From the NCBI GenBank assembly GCA_964236445.1, contig CAXSDR010000061.1:1-21786 (forward strand): 21,786 bases of DNA, written 5' to 3'. Every line of letters begins with the position of its first letter. Position 1 is the stretch's first letter. A program made the translations under genes and the position numbers. The notes under the pieces are model-generated. The model was not told where the DNA came from, ran no database searches, and saw nothing but the letters and a program-made list of their open reading frames with translations. Of the stretch, positions 8,319-15,603 are shown piece by piece. Source of the DNA: CAXSDR01 sp964236445. Its GTDB lineage: Bacteria; Actinomycetota; Actinomycetes; Motilibacterales; Motilibacteraceae.

Positions 8319-8360
8319 GAGGCACTGGCTGTCGCACGGACGACAGCAGCCGCCTCATGA
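8315..8360. repeat. 46-nt imperfect palindrome between divergent genes
   Basis: Outer arms TCATGAGGC (8315-8323) and GCCTCATGA (8352-8360) are perfect 9-bp complements. Inner arms GCTGTCG (8328-8334) and CGACAGC (8341-8347) are perfect 7-bp complements around a 6-nt loop CACGGA; the arms are separated by symmetric 4-nt mismatched bulges. The left arm contains the start codon of the minus-strand small gene. It lies 122 nt upstream of the GH3 start, so an operator or a processing hairpin is more likely than a terminator; there is no T tract. Confidence 0.6.
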
Positions 8361-8469
8361 CTGGCGAGAACCGCTCTCGGCGTCCCCTCGGTGCCGCTCC
8401 GCGCGTACGTGAACCCGGTTGACGTTTCGCGGTGCCCCGTGCGGCGCAGGACCCATGGCACTGTCGCCG

Positions 8470-8476
8470 AAGGAGG
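8470..8476 (+). promoter_or_regulatory. Ribosome binding site that fixes the GH3 start
   Basis: AAGGAGG ends 5 nt before the GTG at 8482. It favours that codon over the in-frame ATG at 8455 and the TTG at 8419, neither of which has a comparable site. Confidence 0.7.
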
Positions 8477-8481
8477 ACACG

Positions 8482-10716
8482 GTGGACGACATCGCGTCGC
8501 GGGTGGACCAGCTGATGAGCCGGCTCACGCCCGCCGAGAAGGCCGGGCAGCTCACCCAGTTCTTCTACTTCGTGCTACCCGAGGGCGCCGCGCCGCCGTT
8601 GACCTTCGACGCCGCCGAGCAGCCCAAGCTGGTGGAGGCGGCACTGGGCCAGGGTGGCGTGGGCTCCTTGTTGTTCGTCACCGACCCCGCCGAGACCAAC
8701 CGGCTGCAGCGGCTCGCGATCGAGGGCAACCGCCTCGGCATCCCGCTGTTGTTCGGGTTCGACGTGATCCACGGCCTGCGCACGATCTTCCCGGTGCCGA
8801 TCGCGATGGCGGCCTCGTGGGACCCCGACACGATCGAGCGCGGCCAGGCGGTCGCGGCCCGCGAGGCGCGCGCGGTCGGCATCCACTGGACGTTCGCCCC
8901 GATGGTCGACATCGCGCGCGACCCCCGGTGGGGCCGGATCATCGAGGGCGCGGGCGAGGACCCCTATCTCGGAGCAGCCGTTGCCGCCGCGCAGGTGCGC
9001 GGGTTCCAGGGCGGCGAGCTCGGGGCGCCGGAGCGGGTCATCGCCGGGCCGAAGCACTTCGCCGGCTATGGAGCGGCGCTCGGTGGGCGCGACTACGACG
9101 AGGTCAACCTGTCGGACTCCGAGCTGTGGAACACCTACTTCCCACCGTTCAAGGCAGCGGTCGAGGCCGGCGCGGGCAACGTGATGACCGCCTACATGGA
9201 TCTCAACGGCATCCCGGCCGCGGGCAGCCACTGGCTGTTCACCGAGGTGCTGCGCGAGACCTGGGCGTTCGACGGATTCGTGGTCAGCGACGCCAACGTC
9301 GTACGCAACCTCGTGACGCACGGGTACGCCGCAGACCTGGCTGACGCTGCGGCACGCTCGGTCAACGCGGGCGTCGACATGGAGATGGCGATCGCCGACC
9401 CGGCCTATGCCCACCTTCCCGCAGCGCTGGAGGCCGGTGCCGCGGACGCGCAGGCGGTCGACGCGAGCGTGCGTCGGGTCCTCGAGGCCAAGGTGCGGAT
9501 GGGGCTCTTCGAGACGCCGTACGTCGATGAGGACCGGGCCGGGGAGATCCTCGCCGACCCGGCGCACCGCGAGGCTGCTCGGGTCGCCGCTGAGCGGTCA
9601 GCCGTGCTGCTGCGCAACGAGGGCGGCCTGCTGCCGCTCGATGCGGCGAGCGTCGGGTCGATCGCCGTCCTCGGCCCGCTGGCCGACTCCAGGCGCGACA
9701 CCCTCGGGCCCTGGGTCTTCGACTTCGACCTGGCCGAGACGGTGACGGTGCTCCACGGCATCCGCGCCATGGCGGGCGTGGGGATGCGGATCGAGCACGC
9801 GCACGGCATACGCGTGGTGCAGCGCACCTTCCCGTCGCTGTTCGACATGTTCGGCGGCAACACGCCAGCGGACCCCGAGGGGTTCGACGACGAGGCGGAG
9901 TTCGCGAAGGCGGTCGACCTGGCCCGCAGGTGCGACGTCGCGGTCGTCGTGGTCGGCGAGTGGCAGAACATGATCGGCGAGGCCGCGTCGCGGTCGTCGC
10001 TCGAGCTGCCGGGACGCCAGCTCGAGCTGGTGCAGGCCGTCGTCGCGACCGGCACCCCGGTCGTGCTGCTGGTCATGAACGGGCGCCCGCTCGACCTGCG
10101 CTGGCCGGCCGAGAACGTGCCGGCGATCCTGGACATCTGGTATCCCGGCACGCAGGGCGGCGCGGCTGTCGCCAACCTGCTGTTCGGCGAGGTCTCGCCC
10201 GGCGGCAAGCTCCCCTTCACGTGGCCGCGCACGGTCGGGCAGGTGCCGATGGTCTACACGCACACCCGCTCGCACGAGCCGGAGAACCAGGAGCGGCGCT
10301 ACTGGGACGAGGCCAGCACGCCGCTGTTCGCGTTCGGGCACGGTCTGAGCTATGGCCGGTTCGACTACGCCGAGCTCGCCGTCGACCAGCCGACGGTGGC
10401 GGTCGGTGAGACCGTCACCGTCACCGTCACGGTCACCAACACCGGCGAGCGGGAAGCCGACGAGGTCGTCCAGCTCTACCTGCACCAGCGGCACGGCACG
10501 GCGTCGAGGCCGGTTCGCGAGCTCAAGGGCTTCCAGCGCGTCACGCTCGTGGCCGGGGAATCGCGCACGTTGGAGTTTCGCGTCGGGCTGGCGCAGCGGC
10601 GTTACTGGAACGCGGTCGTACGCCACTGGGTGACCGACCCGTCGACCTTCGACGTGTGGGTGGGTGGTGACTCCACCGCACCACTGACGACGACGTTCGA
10701 GGTGACGGCTTCCTAG
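8482..10716 (+). CDS. Glycoside hydrolase family 3 beta-glucosidase (BglX-like)
   Basis: This is a 744-residue family GH3 enzyme. The N-terminal barrel (about 1-330) carries DVIHGLRTIFPVPIAMA, FAPMVDIARDPRWGRIIEG, the KHFAGYGAALGGRDYDEV substrate-binding block, and the nucleophile aspartate D270 in GFVVSDAN. The GH3 C domain (about 370-600) holds GEWQNMIGEAASRSSLELPG, where E500 is the likely acid/base by analogy with BglX. A fibronectin-III-like domain ends it (about 640-740), with a TVTVTVTVTNTG strand encoded by a short GTCACC-type repeat near 10413. There is no signal peptide, so it is probably cytosolic and acts on imported beta-linked glucosides or similar oligosaccharides; exact specificity cannot be told. 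The start GTG 8482 is chosen from its Shine-Dalgarno site. It ends in the same CTAG as the convergent exporter gene. Confidence 0.93.
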   Translation: MDDIASRVDQLMSRLTPAEKAGQLTQFFYFVLPEGAAPPLTFDAAEQPKLVEAALGQGGVGSLLFVTDPAETNRLQRLAIEGNRLGIPLLFGFDVIHGLRTIFPVPIAMAASWDPDTIERGQAVAAREARAVGIHWTFAPMVDIARDPRWGRIIEGAGEDPYLGAAVAAAQVRGFQGGELGAPERVIAGPKHFAGYGAALGGRDYDEVNLSDSELWNTYFPPFKAAVEAGAGNVMTAYMDLNGIPAAGSHWLFTEVLRETWAFDGFVVSDANVVRNLVTHGYAADLADAAARSVNAGVDMEMAIADPAYAHLPAALEAGAADAQAVDASVRRVLEAKVRMGLFETPYVDEDRAGEILADPAHREAARVAAERSAVLLRNEGGLLPLDAASVGSIAVLGPLADSRRDTLGPWVFDFDLAETVTVLHGIRAMAGVGMRIEHAHGIRVVQRTFPSLFDMFGGNTPADPEGFDDEAEFAKAVDLARRCDVAVVVVGEWQNMIGEAASRSSLELPGRQLELVQAVVATGTPVVLLVMNGRPLDLRWPAENVPAILDIWYPGTQGGAAVANLLFGEVSPGGKLPFTWPRTVGQVPMVYTHTRSHEPENQERRYWDEASTPLFAFGHGLSYGRFDYAELAVDQPTVAVGETVTVTVTVTNTGEREADEVVQLYLHQRHGTASRPVRELKGFQRVTLVAGESRTLEFRVGLAQRRYWNAVVRHWVTDPSTFDVWVGGDSTAPLTTTFEVTAS

Positions 10717-11936
10717 CTCTGACCGAGAACGTCGGCAAGCTCCGGCGCGCTGCGGATCGAGGGCAGCCAGGTCGCCCCGGCGACGAGGACGCCACCGAAT
10801 GCGGCGAAGACCGCCACCGTGACCCGCGGCGTCGTCGTGGCCAGGAGGGCACCGGCGAGCAGGGGGCCGAACGGCGCGATGACCTGCGAGAGCGTGATCC
10901 GCACCGACTCGACCCGACCGAGCAGGCGGTCCGGGGTGAGTGCCAGGGCATAGGCATGCACGACCGAGTCCGTGCTCGGAATCGCGAGCCCCGTCGGCAC
11001 GAGGCAGGCGGCGAGCACGATCGGTTGCGGCCACACGACGAACGCCAGGCAGCCGAGCCAGGTCCAGAACTCGAGCCTGATGATGGCCCGCGCCCGCAAG
11101 GTGCGACGGACCCGGCCAGCCAGCGTCGAGCCGAGCAGGACGCTGACACCCAAGACGGTGACGAGCAGGCCGACAGTGAGCTTCGAGAGACCTTCGGTCG
11201 CGCCGACGACGACGAGGACCAGCAGCAGTCCGGGCATCATGAAGTTGCCGATCCCGAACAGCAGTGCGCAGTCGCGCAGGAACGGCTGCCCCCACAGGAA
11301 CGCCGCACCCTCGGCCATGCGTGAGCGCCGCGAGCGGTCCTCACCCGTATCGTCAGTTCGCAGCGGCGACCGGATGAGCAGCAGCGACGCCGTCGAGAGG
11401 GCGTACGTCGCGACGTCGACGGCGAATGGCACGACGCGAGCCAGCCCGAACAGTGCGCCCCCGACCGGCGGGCCGACCAGCGCCGCCGCGGCCGTACGCG
11501 CGGTGCGGGTGGCGACCGCGGTCGGCAGCTGACCGGGTGCCACCACTGCGGGCAGCGCAGCGGCGGCAGCTGCCCGGAACACCGCGGTTCCGGCGCCCTC
11601 GCACGCGGCGACCGCTGCGAGAAGGGCGTAGCCCACCTCACCCGCCACGATCGCGACGACGAGCACGGTCAGCGAAGCGGCTCGCCAGACGTCCGCGGCG
11701 ATCATGAGGCGACGCCGGTCGTGGCTGTCGGCGAGCAGGCCGGCCGCCAGGGCGAGCAGTGCCAGCGGCGCGATGCGGCAGAACGCAACCACTCCCGCGG
11801 CCGCTGCCGAGTGCGTGACCGCCAGCACGAGGAACGTGTAGGCGATCGACGTGAACTGCGTGCCGCAATCGGACAGCAGCTGACCCGTCTGCAGCAGCAC
11901 GAAGTCGCGGTTGCGGCGCAGTGCGGGGGCGGCCAC
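10713..11936 (-). CDS. MFS transporter, EntS/MFS_3-like efflux type
   Basis: This is a 407-residue integral membrane protein with about 10-12 hydrophobic helices, starting at GTG 11936. The N-terminal block LRRNRDFVLLQTGQLLSDCG and the loop after helix 2, LADSHDRRRLMIAADVWRA, match the MFS_3/EntS-type branch of the major facilitator superfamily, which mainly exports siderophores, drugs or macrolides by proton antiport. A long charged loop after helix 6 (RSPLRTDDTGEDRSRRSRM) divides the two halves. No start-proximal Shine-Dalgarno of strength is seen. It converges on the GH3 gene and shares the CTAG stop overlap, so the two genes are antisense neighbours and not a transport/hydrolysis operon. 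The substrate is unknown. Confidence 0.85.
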   Translation of the reverse strand: MAAPALRRNRDFVLLQTGQLLSDCGTQFTSIAYTFLVLAVTHSAAAAGVVAFCRIAPLALLALAAGLLADSHDRRRLMIAADVWRAASLTVLVVAIVAGEVGYALLAAVAACEGAGTAVFRAAAAAALPAVVAPGQLPTAVATRTARTAAAALVGPPVGGALFGLARVVPFAVDVATYALSTASLLLIRSPLRTDDTGEDRSRRSRMAEGAAFLWGQPFLRDCALLFGIGNFMMPGLLLVLVVVGATEGLSKLTVGLLVTVLGVSVLLGSTLAGRVRRTLRARAIIRLEFWTWLGCLAFVVWPQPIVLAACLVPTGLAIPSTDSVVHAYALALTPDRLLGRVESVRITLSQVIAPFGPLLAGALLATTTPRVTVAVFAAFGGVLVAGATWLPSIRSAPELADVLGQS

Positions 11937-12064
11937 GGCGTGGACCGTAGCTCACGGCTCCCGGAGGCAGCGGTGCAGACGTCAGCAGCAAGCGGCGACC
12001 GAGGTCGTCGGACCGAGGAGGCTACGGCGAGAAGGTGGTAGTGGCTCACCGGCATGCAAGCGGC

Positions 12065-12748
12065 TCAGCGACCGGTCGTCAGCACCCGCCGCAGGATCGC
12101 TGCCTCATCGGTGATGACGGCGTCCACTCCGGTCGCCAGCGCGTCGTCCAAGGCCCTGACGTCGTTGATCGGCCATGTGAGCACGGTGTCGACCCGCTCG
12201 TGGAGCCGGCCCACCACCCCGGTCGTGAGCAGCGAGCGGTGCACGCACGCACCTGCCGGTGGCGGCCTGGTCGGGTCGTGCACAGCCATGAGCAGGGCGG
12301 CGAGCTCGGACCGCGTACCCGCGGAGAACGCCACGAGGGCGTAGGGAACGTCGTCGAACGCTGTGAGCGAGGGCCAGTGCCGCCCGCAGACGATGAGGTC
12401 GCGGTGTGGGACGACGGCGTGCACCGCCGCGGCGACCGCCGTACCGAGCCGCGGGTCGCTGCCCTTGAGATCGAGCATCAGGCGGGTGCCGGCGCCCGCC
12501 ACCGTCATCGCCTCGGCCAGGACGTCGGCCAGCTGCAGCCGTCGGCCCCAGCCCCGCCGGATGCGCCAGCCGTCGACGAGCAAGGGCCCGGCCGTACGCG
12601 CGTGGCGCACCTCGAGCCGGCCGAGATGGGCAGCGACGTCGACCTCGATCACGTCGGCGCCGAGCGCAGCGGCCTCGCGTAGCGCAACGAGCGAGTTGCC
12701 GGCACGGTGGGCGACGGCCAGTGGACGTCGGTGCGTGCCCATGCCCAT
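12065..12748 (-). CDS. Divergent glycerophosphodiester phosphodiesterase-like protein
   Basis: This is a 227-residue protein with a TIM-barrel GDPD pattern: HRAGN (H14) near the N-terminus, ADVIEVDV (E35, D37), a later histidine at 49, the strand LMLDLKG, VLTWPIND and the final GVDAVITDEA. GDPD enzymes hydrolyse glycerophosphodiesters to glycerol-3-phosphate and an alcohol. Several catalytic-region details differ from the family norm: HRGxxxxxPENT is reduced to HRAGNS, and the HD after strand 2 is HA. Activity or substrate may therefore have changed. ATG 12748 gives the usual family N-terminus; ATG 12742 is equally possible and the frame runs upstream to 12838. No strong ribosome site is seen, so translation could be leaderless. 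It is transcribed away from the ferredoxin operon, with which it shares a 280-nt intergenic region. Confidence 0.8.
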   Translation of the reverse strand: MGMGTHRRPLAVAHRAGNSLVALREAAALGADVIEVDVAAHLGRLEVRHARTAGPLLVDGWRIRRGWGRRLQLADVLAEAMTVAGAGTRLMLDLKGSDPRLGTAVAAAVHAVVPHRDLIVCGRHWPSLTAFDDVPYALVAFSAGTRSELAALLMAVHDPTRPPPAGACVHRSLLTTGVVGRLHERVDTVLTWPINDVRALDDALATGVDAVITDEAAILRRVLTTGR

Positions 12749-12814
12749 CGCCGAAGTCTGGCCTACGCGGCCCGGCGCGCGCGCGGCACGCCTCATGGCG
12801 TCAGCTCGACGGCA

Positions 12815-12839
12815 ATACTTGACTAAACCCATCGACATT
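12815..12839. promoter_or_regulatory. Possible IscR/Rrf2-type operator overlapping the -35
   Basis: The 25 nt starting ATACTTGACT agree at about 20 of 25 positions with the IscR type-1 consensus as I remember it (ATASYYGACTRWWW, then YAGTCRRSTAT). The left half-site is perfect and the right half is weak. It covers the -35 element, where a repressor would act. This is a motif match by eye only. Confidence 0.3.
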
Positions 12840-12847
12840 GATACGAA
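12819..12847 (+). promoter_or_regulatory. Sigma-70 type promoter of the AprAB-like/ABC operon
   Basis: TTGACT (12819-12824), 17 nt, then TACGAA (12842-12847) fits the housekeeping actinobacterial promoter and sits in the only clearly AT-rich stretch of the window. The predicted transcription start near 12854 coincides with an ATG and leaves about 175 nt before the ferredoxin ATG. Confidence 0.6.
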
Positions 12848-12853
12848 TAACGC

Positions 12854-12937
12854 ATGCCGCAGCCGTCACTGTCGTCCGCCCGCTCGGGGCGCGTGACGCC
12901 GCTGTCACCTGCGACTGCCGACGCCCGATGTCGGTAG
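12854..12937 (+). other. Candidate leaderless 27-codon upstream ORF with late Cys codon
   Basis: The ATG at 12854 lies 6 nt after the -10 hexamer, the normal position for a leaderless actinobacterial start. The frame gives 27 residues (MPQPSLSSAR... ending DARCR) with a single Cys as residue 26, next to the stop at 12935-12937. Actinobacterial sulfur genes are often preceded by short leaderless ORFs with Cys near the end that mediate cysteine-responsive attenuation. Only one Cys is present here and no known leader-peptide motif is recognised. Confidence 0.35.
12864..12936 (+). promoter_or_regulatory. Competing hairpins in the operon leader
   Basis: CGTCAC (12864-12869) can pair with GTGACG (12893-12898), enclosing a CGCCC/GGGCG stem (12877-12881 with 12887-12891). 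Alternatively GTGAC (12893-12897) pairs with GTCAC (12904-12908). The two states exclude each other. A third stem, TGCCGAC (12916-12922) with GTCGGTA (12930-12936), spans the Cys codon and stop of the upstream ORF. The layout resembles an attenuator, but GC-rich DNA gives chance stems. Confidence 0.35.
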
Positions 12938-13028
12938 CCACTGCGCACTGATTCTTTGGCCGCGTTCTGTGCGGCGACCGCAACTATTCCCCAGCAGACG
13001 GCGACGCCGTCATCGTCACGGAGACCCC

Positions 13029-13256
13029 ATGCCCTCGGCCGTACAGCGTGTCGACGTACCCGTCACCATCGATCCCACCAAGTGCATCGATGGCTGCACG
13101 CTGTGCGTCGACATGTGCCCACTCGATTCGCTGGCCATCGATCCCGAGTCCAACAAGGCGTTCATGCACGTCGACGAGTGCTGGTACTGCGGCCCGTGCG
13201 CCGCGCGGTGCCCGACGGGTGCCGTCACCGTCGACATCCCCTATCTGCTGCGCTGA
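13029..13256 (+). CDS. AprB-like 2[4Fe-4S] ferredoxin
   Basis: This 75-residue protein has two complete 4Fe-4S motifs: C19-x3-C23-x2-C26-x3-C30-P and C51-x2-C54-x2-C57-x3-C61-P. The second block, KAFMHVDECWYCGPCAARCP followed by TGAVTVDIPYLLR, closely follows adenylylsulfate reductase beta subunit (AprB), which has the same ECWxCxxC core and the same TGAVT-type end. AprB's long C-terminal arm is missing. It would pass electrons between a soluble carrier and the flavin of the AprA-like protein encoded four genes downstream. ATG 13029 is chosen because GGAG lies a few bases upstream and the protein then starts like its relatives; a GTG at 12969 would add an Arg-rich tail. It is the first gene of the operon, 29 nt before the lipoprotein gene. 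Confidence 0.92.
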   Translation: MPSAVQRVDVPVTIDPTKCIDGCTLCVDMCPLDSLAIDPESNKAFMHVDECWYCGPCAARCPTGAVTVDIPYLLR

Positions 13257-13285
13257 ATTCCGCGCCCCGTTGCCGAAGGTTCCTG

Positions 13286-14731
13286 ATGCCCGCCACGTCG
13301 ACGCGACTTCGTCGCGCCCTTTCCATTCCACTGTTGACCCTGTCCATCGCCACTCTCGACTCCTGCTCGTCGACCGCAGACGTCGCTAGCGCCGGTGCGG
13401 TCAACGTCGTGGTCGGCTACCAGAGCAAGACCATCAACACCGTCACTGCCGGCACGCTGCTGCGCGACCGTGGCTTCTTCGAGAAGCGGCTCGAGGAAGT
13501 GGGCAAGGTCAACGGCAGGACCTATCACGTCGACTGGCAGGACTACGACACCGGCGCGAAGATCACCAATCAGATGCTGGCCGAGAAGGTCGACATCGGT
13601 TCCATGGGCGACTTCCCGATCCTCATCAACGGGTCGAAGACGAAGGACAGTCCGGGTGCGCGCACGGAGCTGCTCTCGATCACCGGATACAACCTGCGCG
13701 GTGGCCTCAACACGGTCGTCGTCCCGCCCGACTCCACGGCTAGGTCGCTAGCCGATCTGAAGGGCAAGCATGTCTCCACGAGCGTGGGCAGCGCCGGCCA
13801 CGGGCTCCTCGTGCGGGCCCTGCAGAAGGCGGGACTCGGCCCGTCTGCCGTCCAAGTGCAGAACCAGGACCCGCAGGTCGGTGCCTCCGCCCTCGAAGCC
13901 GGCCAGGTGGCGGCCCTGTCGCAGTTCGTCGCGTGGCCCGGACTGCTCGTTGAGCAGGGCAAGGCAAAGGTGCTCTACGACGGCGCCCAGCTCGACTACC
14001 CGACATTCCACGGTGTGCTGGCCCGGAAGGCCTACAGCGGCGCGCATCCCGAGGTGACACAAGCGTTCCTGCGGTCGGTCATCGATGCCACGGACGACCT
14101 GCACGCCCACCCGCTCGATGCCGCGAAGGTCGTGGCGAAGGCCACGGGCTTGCCGGCCGACGTCGTCTACCTCTACAACGGCTTGAACGGCATCAGCACC
14201 TTCGACGTGACGCTCAAGCCGCAACTCCTCACAGCGCTCGCCGACGACATCCCCTTCTTGAAGTCGATCGGGGTGCTTCAGGACTTCACGCTCGACGGCT
14301 TCGTGAACGACACCTACCTGCGCAAGGCGTACGGCAGCTCCTACGACGCAGAGCGGACGTCGACCGCGAACGCCGCCGCACTGACGGGCACCGACAGCCT
14401 GAGCAAGACGACGGTTGAAGACGTCGCCACCGCCTCCGAGCTGTGGGTCGACGGCGCGACCGCGACAGAACCGGCGGTGGACCCGACGTCGCTGCTCGCG
14501 CATGTCGCCGCGGCCAAAAGCGCCGGAAAGAAGATCATCGCCGCCTACGTGCCGGACGCAGCCACGGGCACGCGCTGGTTCGCCGACAAATCCACCTGGG
14601 TGCGCAGCGGAGACAGGTTCCTGCCGTTCATTTCCGAGTCACAGGCGGCGACCTACCTGGGTGCCCACCCCGGCACCTCCGTCATCTCCTACGACGACGC
14701 GGTGACCGCAGCCACGGAAGCGAAGACATGA
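13286..14731 (+). CDS. ABC importer substrate-binding lipoprotein (SsuA/NMT1 type) with C-terminal extension
   Basis: This 481-residue protein starts at ATG 13286 with GAAGGT upstream. A basic N-terminus and hydrophobic stretch lead to C27 in the context LDSC, an imperfect lipobox (Asp at -2), so it is probably a lipid-anchored extracellular protein. Residues about 38-345 are an SsuA/TauA/NrtA-like periplasmic-binding fold: VVVGYQSKTINTV, LLRDRGFFEKRL, MGDFPILINGS (from M107), GKHVSTSVGSAGHGLLVRAL and an AALSQFVAWPGLL hinge strand. The family is usually 310-340 residues, so roughly 120 residues at the C-terminus (about 358-481) are extra. That part ends in TRWFADKSTWVRSG, FLPFISESQAATYL and TSVISYDDAV, a pattern I read as NosL-like. 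The gene overlaps the permease gene by ATGA. The ligand is probably a small anionic or organosulfur compound; this is inference. Confidence 0.88.
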   Translation: MPATSTRLRRALSIPLLTLSIATLDSCSSTADVASAGAVNVVVGYQSKTINTVTAGTLLRDRGFFEKRLEEVGKVNGRTYHVDWQDYDTGAKITNQMLAEKVDIGSMGDFPILINGSKTKDSPGARTELLSITGYNLRGGLNTVVVPPDSTARSLADLKGKHVSTSVGSAGHGLLVRALQKAGLGPSAVQVQNQDPQVGASALEAGQVAALSQFVAWPGLLVEQGKAKVLYDGAQLDYPTFHGVLARKAYSGAHPEVTQAFLRSVIDATDDLHAHPLDAAKVVAKATGLPADVVYLYNGLNGISTFDVTLKPQLLTALADDIPFLKSIGVLQDFTLDGFVNDTYLRKAYGSSYDAERTSTANAAALTGTDSLSKTTVEDVATASELWVDGATATEPAVDPTSLLAHVAAAKSAGKKIIAAYVPDAATGTRWFADKSTWVRSGDRFLPFISESQAATYLGAHPGTSVISYDDAVTAATEAKT

Positions 14732-15603
14732 GCGTCGACGCGGAAGTGATCGTCACGGCGGCGGCGGCGGCCTCCGACGCCGCATCGCCTGATCGGCCGC
14801 GAGCTGTGTCCACGACGTGGTCGCGCCGCTGGGGCGGGCGGGCGACCTCGCTGGCTTCGGTCACGTTGGTGCTGCTCGTGCTGCACGAACTCACCTCGCA
14901 CAAGGTCCGCGTGTGGCTCCGCTTCGACAATCTGCCGACGATCCCCGCCGTGTGGCAGCGGTTCGTCCTCGCCGTGCATACGCCGGAGTACTACCAGGAC
15001 ATCGAAGCGAGCCTGCGTCGGGTGCTGCTCGGCTTCGCGCTGGCAGCGCTGCTCGGCATCGCCCTCGGTGTCGTCACCGCCCGCTCGCGGATCCTCGGTC
15101 TGATCTTCCGGCCGCACATCGAGGCCCTGCGGCCGATTCCCGCGATTGCGCTGGTGCCGGTCGCGATTCTCCTGTTCCCGACGAACGAGCTCGGCATCGT
15201 GTTCATCACGTTCTTCGCCGCGTTCTTCCCCATCGTCGTCAGCACGCAGCACGCCGCTCGCGCGTTGTCACCGCTGTGGTCGGACGCGGTCCGCACGATG
15301 GGTGGCTCGCGCCGGCACATCCTGTGGCACGTCGTCCTCCCGGGCGCTCTGCCCGGCGTGTTCGCCGGACTGTCCGTCGGCATCGGCGTGTCATGGATCT
15401 GCGTCATCTCTGCCGAGATGATCTCGGGCCAGTTCGGCGTCGGCTATCGCACCTGGCAGTGCTACACAGTCGTCGACCTGCCCGGTGTCGTCGTCGGGAT
15501 GTTCACCATCGGTCTGCTGGGCTGGCTCACGGCGGCCGCCGTCGAGCGGCTGGGCCGCCACGTCAACCGCTGGCTCCCCAACCCTCAAGGAGCGGACTCA
15601 TGA
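14728..15603 (+). CDS. ABC importer permease, SsuC/TauC/NrtB type
   Basis: This 291-residue membrane protein has a polar N-terminal tail of about 38 residues, a first helix (SLASVTLVLLVLHEL) and about five more helices forming a BPD_transp_1 domain. The SsuC-type blocks SLRRVLLGFALAALLGIALG, RPIPAIALVPVAILLF and the EAA coupling loop (SDAVRTMGGSRRHILWHVVLPGALPG, read across its two parts) are clear; that loop contacts the ATPase. The start ATG 14728 overlaps the binding-protein stop by four bases, and its own stop overlaps the ATPase start in the same way. With one permease gene a homodimer is expected. Compared with SsuC, nothing vital is missing. Confidence 0.92.
   Translation: MSVDAEVIVTAAAAASDAASPDRPRAVSTTWSRRWGGRATSLASVTLVLLVLHELTSHKVRVWLRFDNLPTIPAVWQRFVLAVHTPEYYQDIEASLRRVLLGFALAALLGIALGVVTARSRILGLIFRPHIEALRPIPAIALVPVAILLFPTNELGIVFITFFAAFFPIVVSTQHAARALSPLWSDAVRTMGGSRRHILWHVVLPGALPGVFAGLSVGIGVSWICVISAEMISGQFGVGYRTWQCYTVVDLPGVVVGMFTIGLLGWLTAAAVERLGRHVNRWLPNPQGADS

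Noticed and set aside
10410..10440. Short GTCACC-type tandem repeat
   Set aside because: It encodes the TVTVTVTVTN strand of the Fn3-like domain; it is coding repetition and not a separate element.
9598..11295. 565-codon minus-strand frame over the GH3/MFS junction
   Set aside because: It conflicts with two well-supported genes and has no family signature.
12956..13285. Upstream extension of the substrate-binding protein frame over the ferredoxin gene
   Set aside because: The extension is Arg-rich and overlaps a clear ferredoxin; the lipoprotein signal begins at ATG 13286.
14817..15599. Upstream extension of the ATPase frame through the permease gene
   Set aside because: It is a shadow of the permease; ATG 15600 overlaps the permease stop and gives the family N-terminus.
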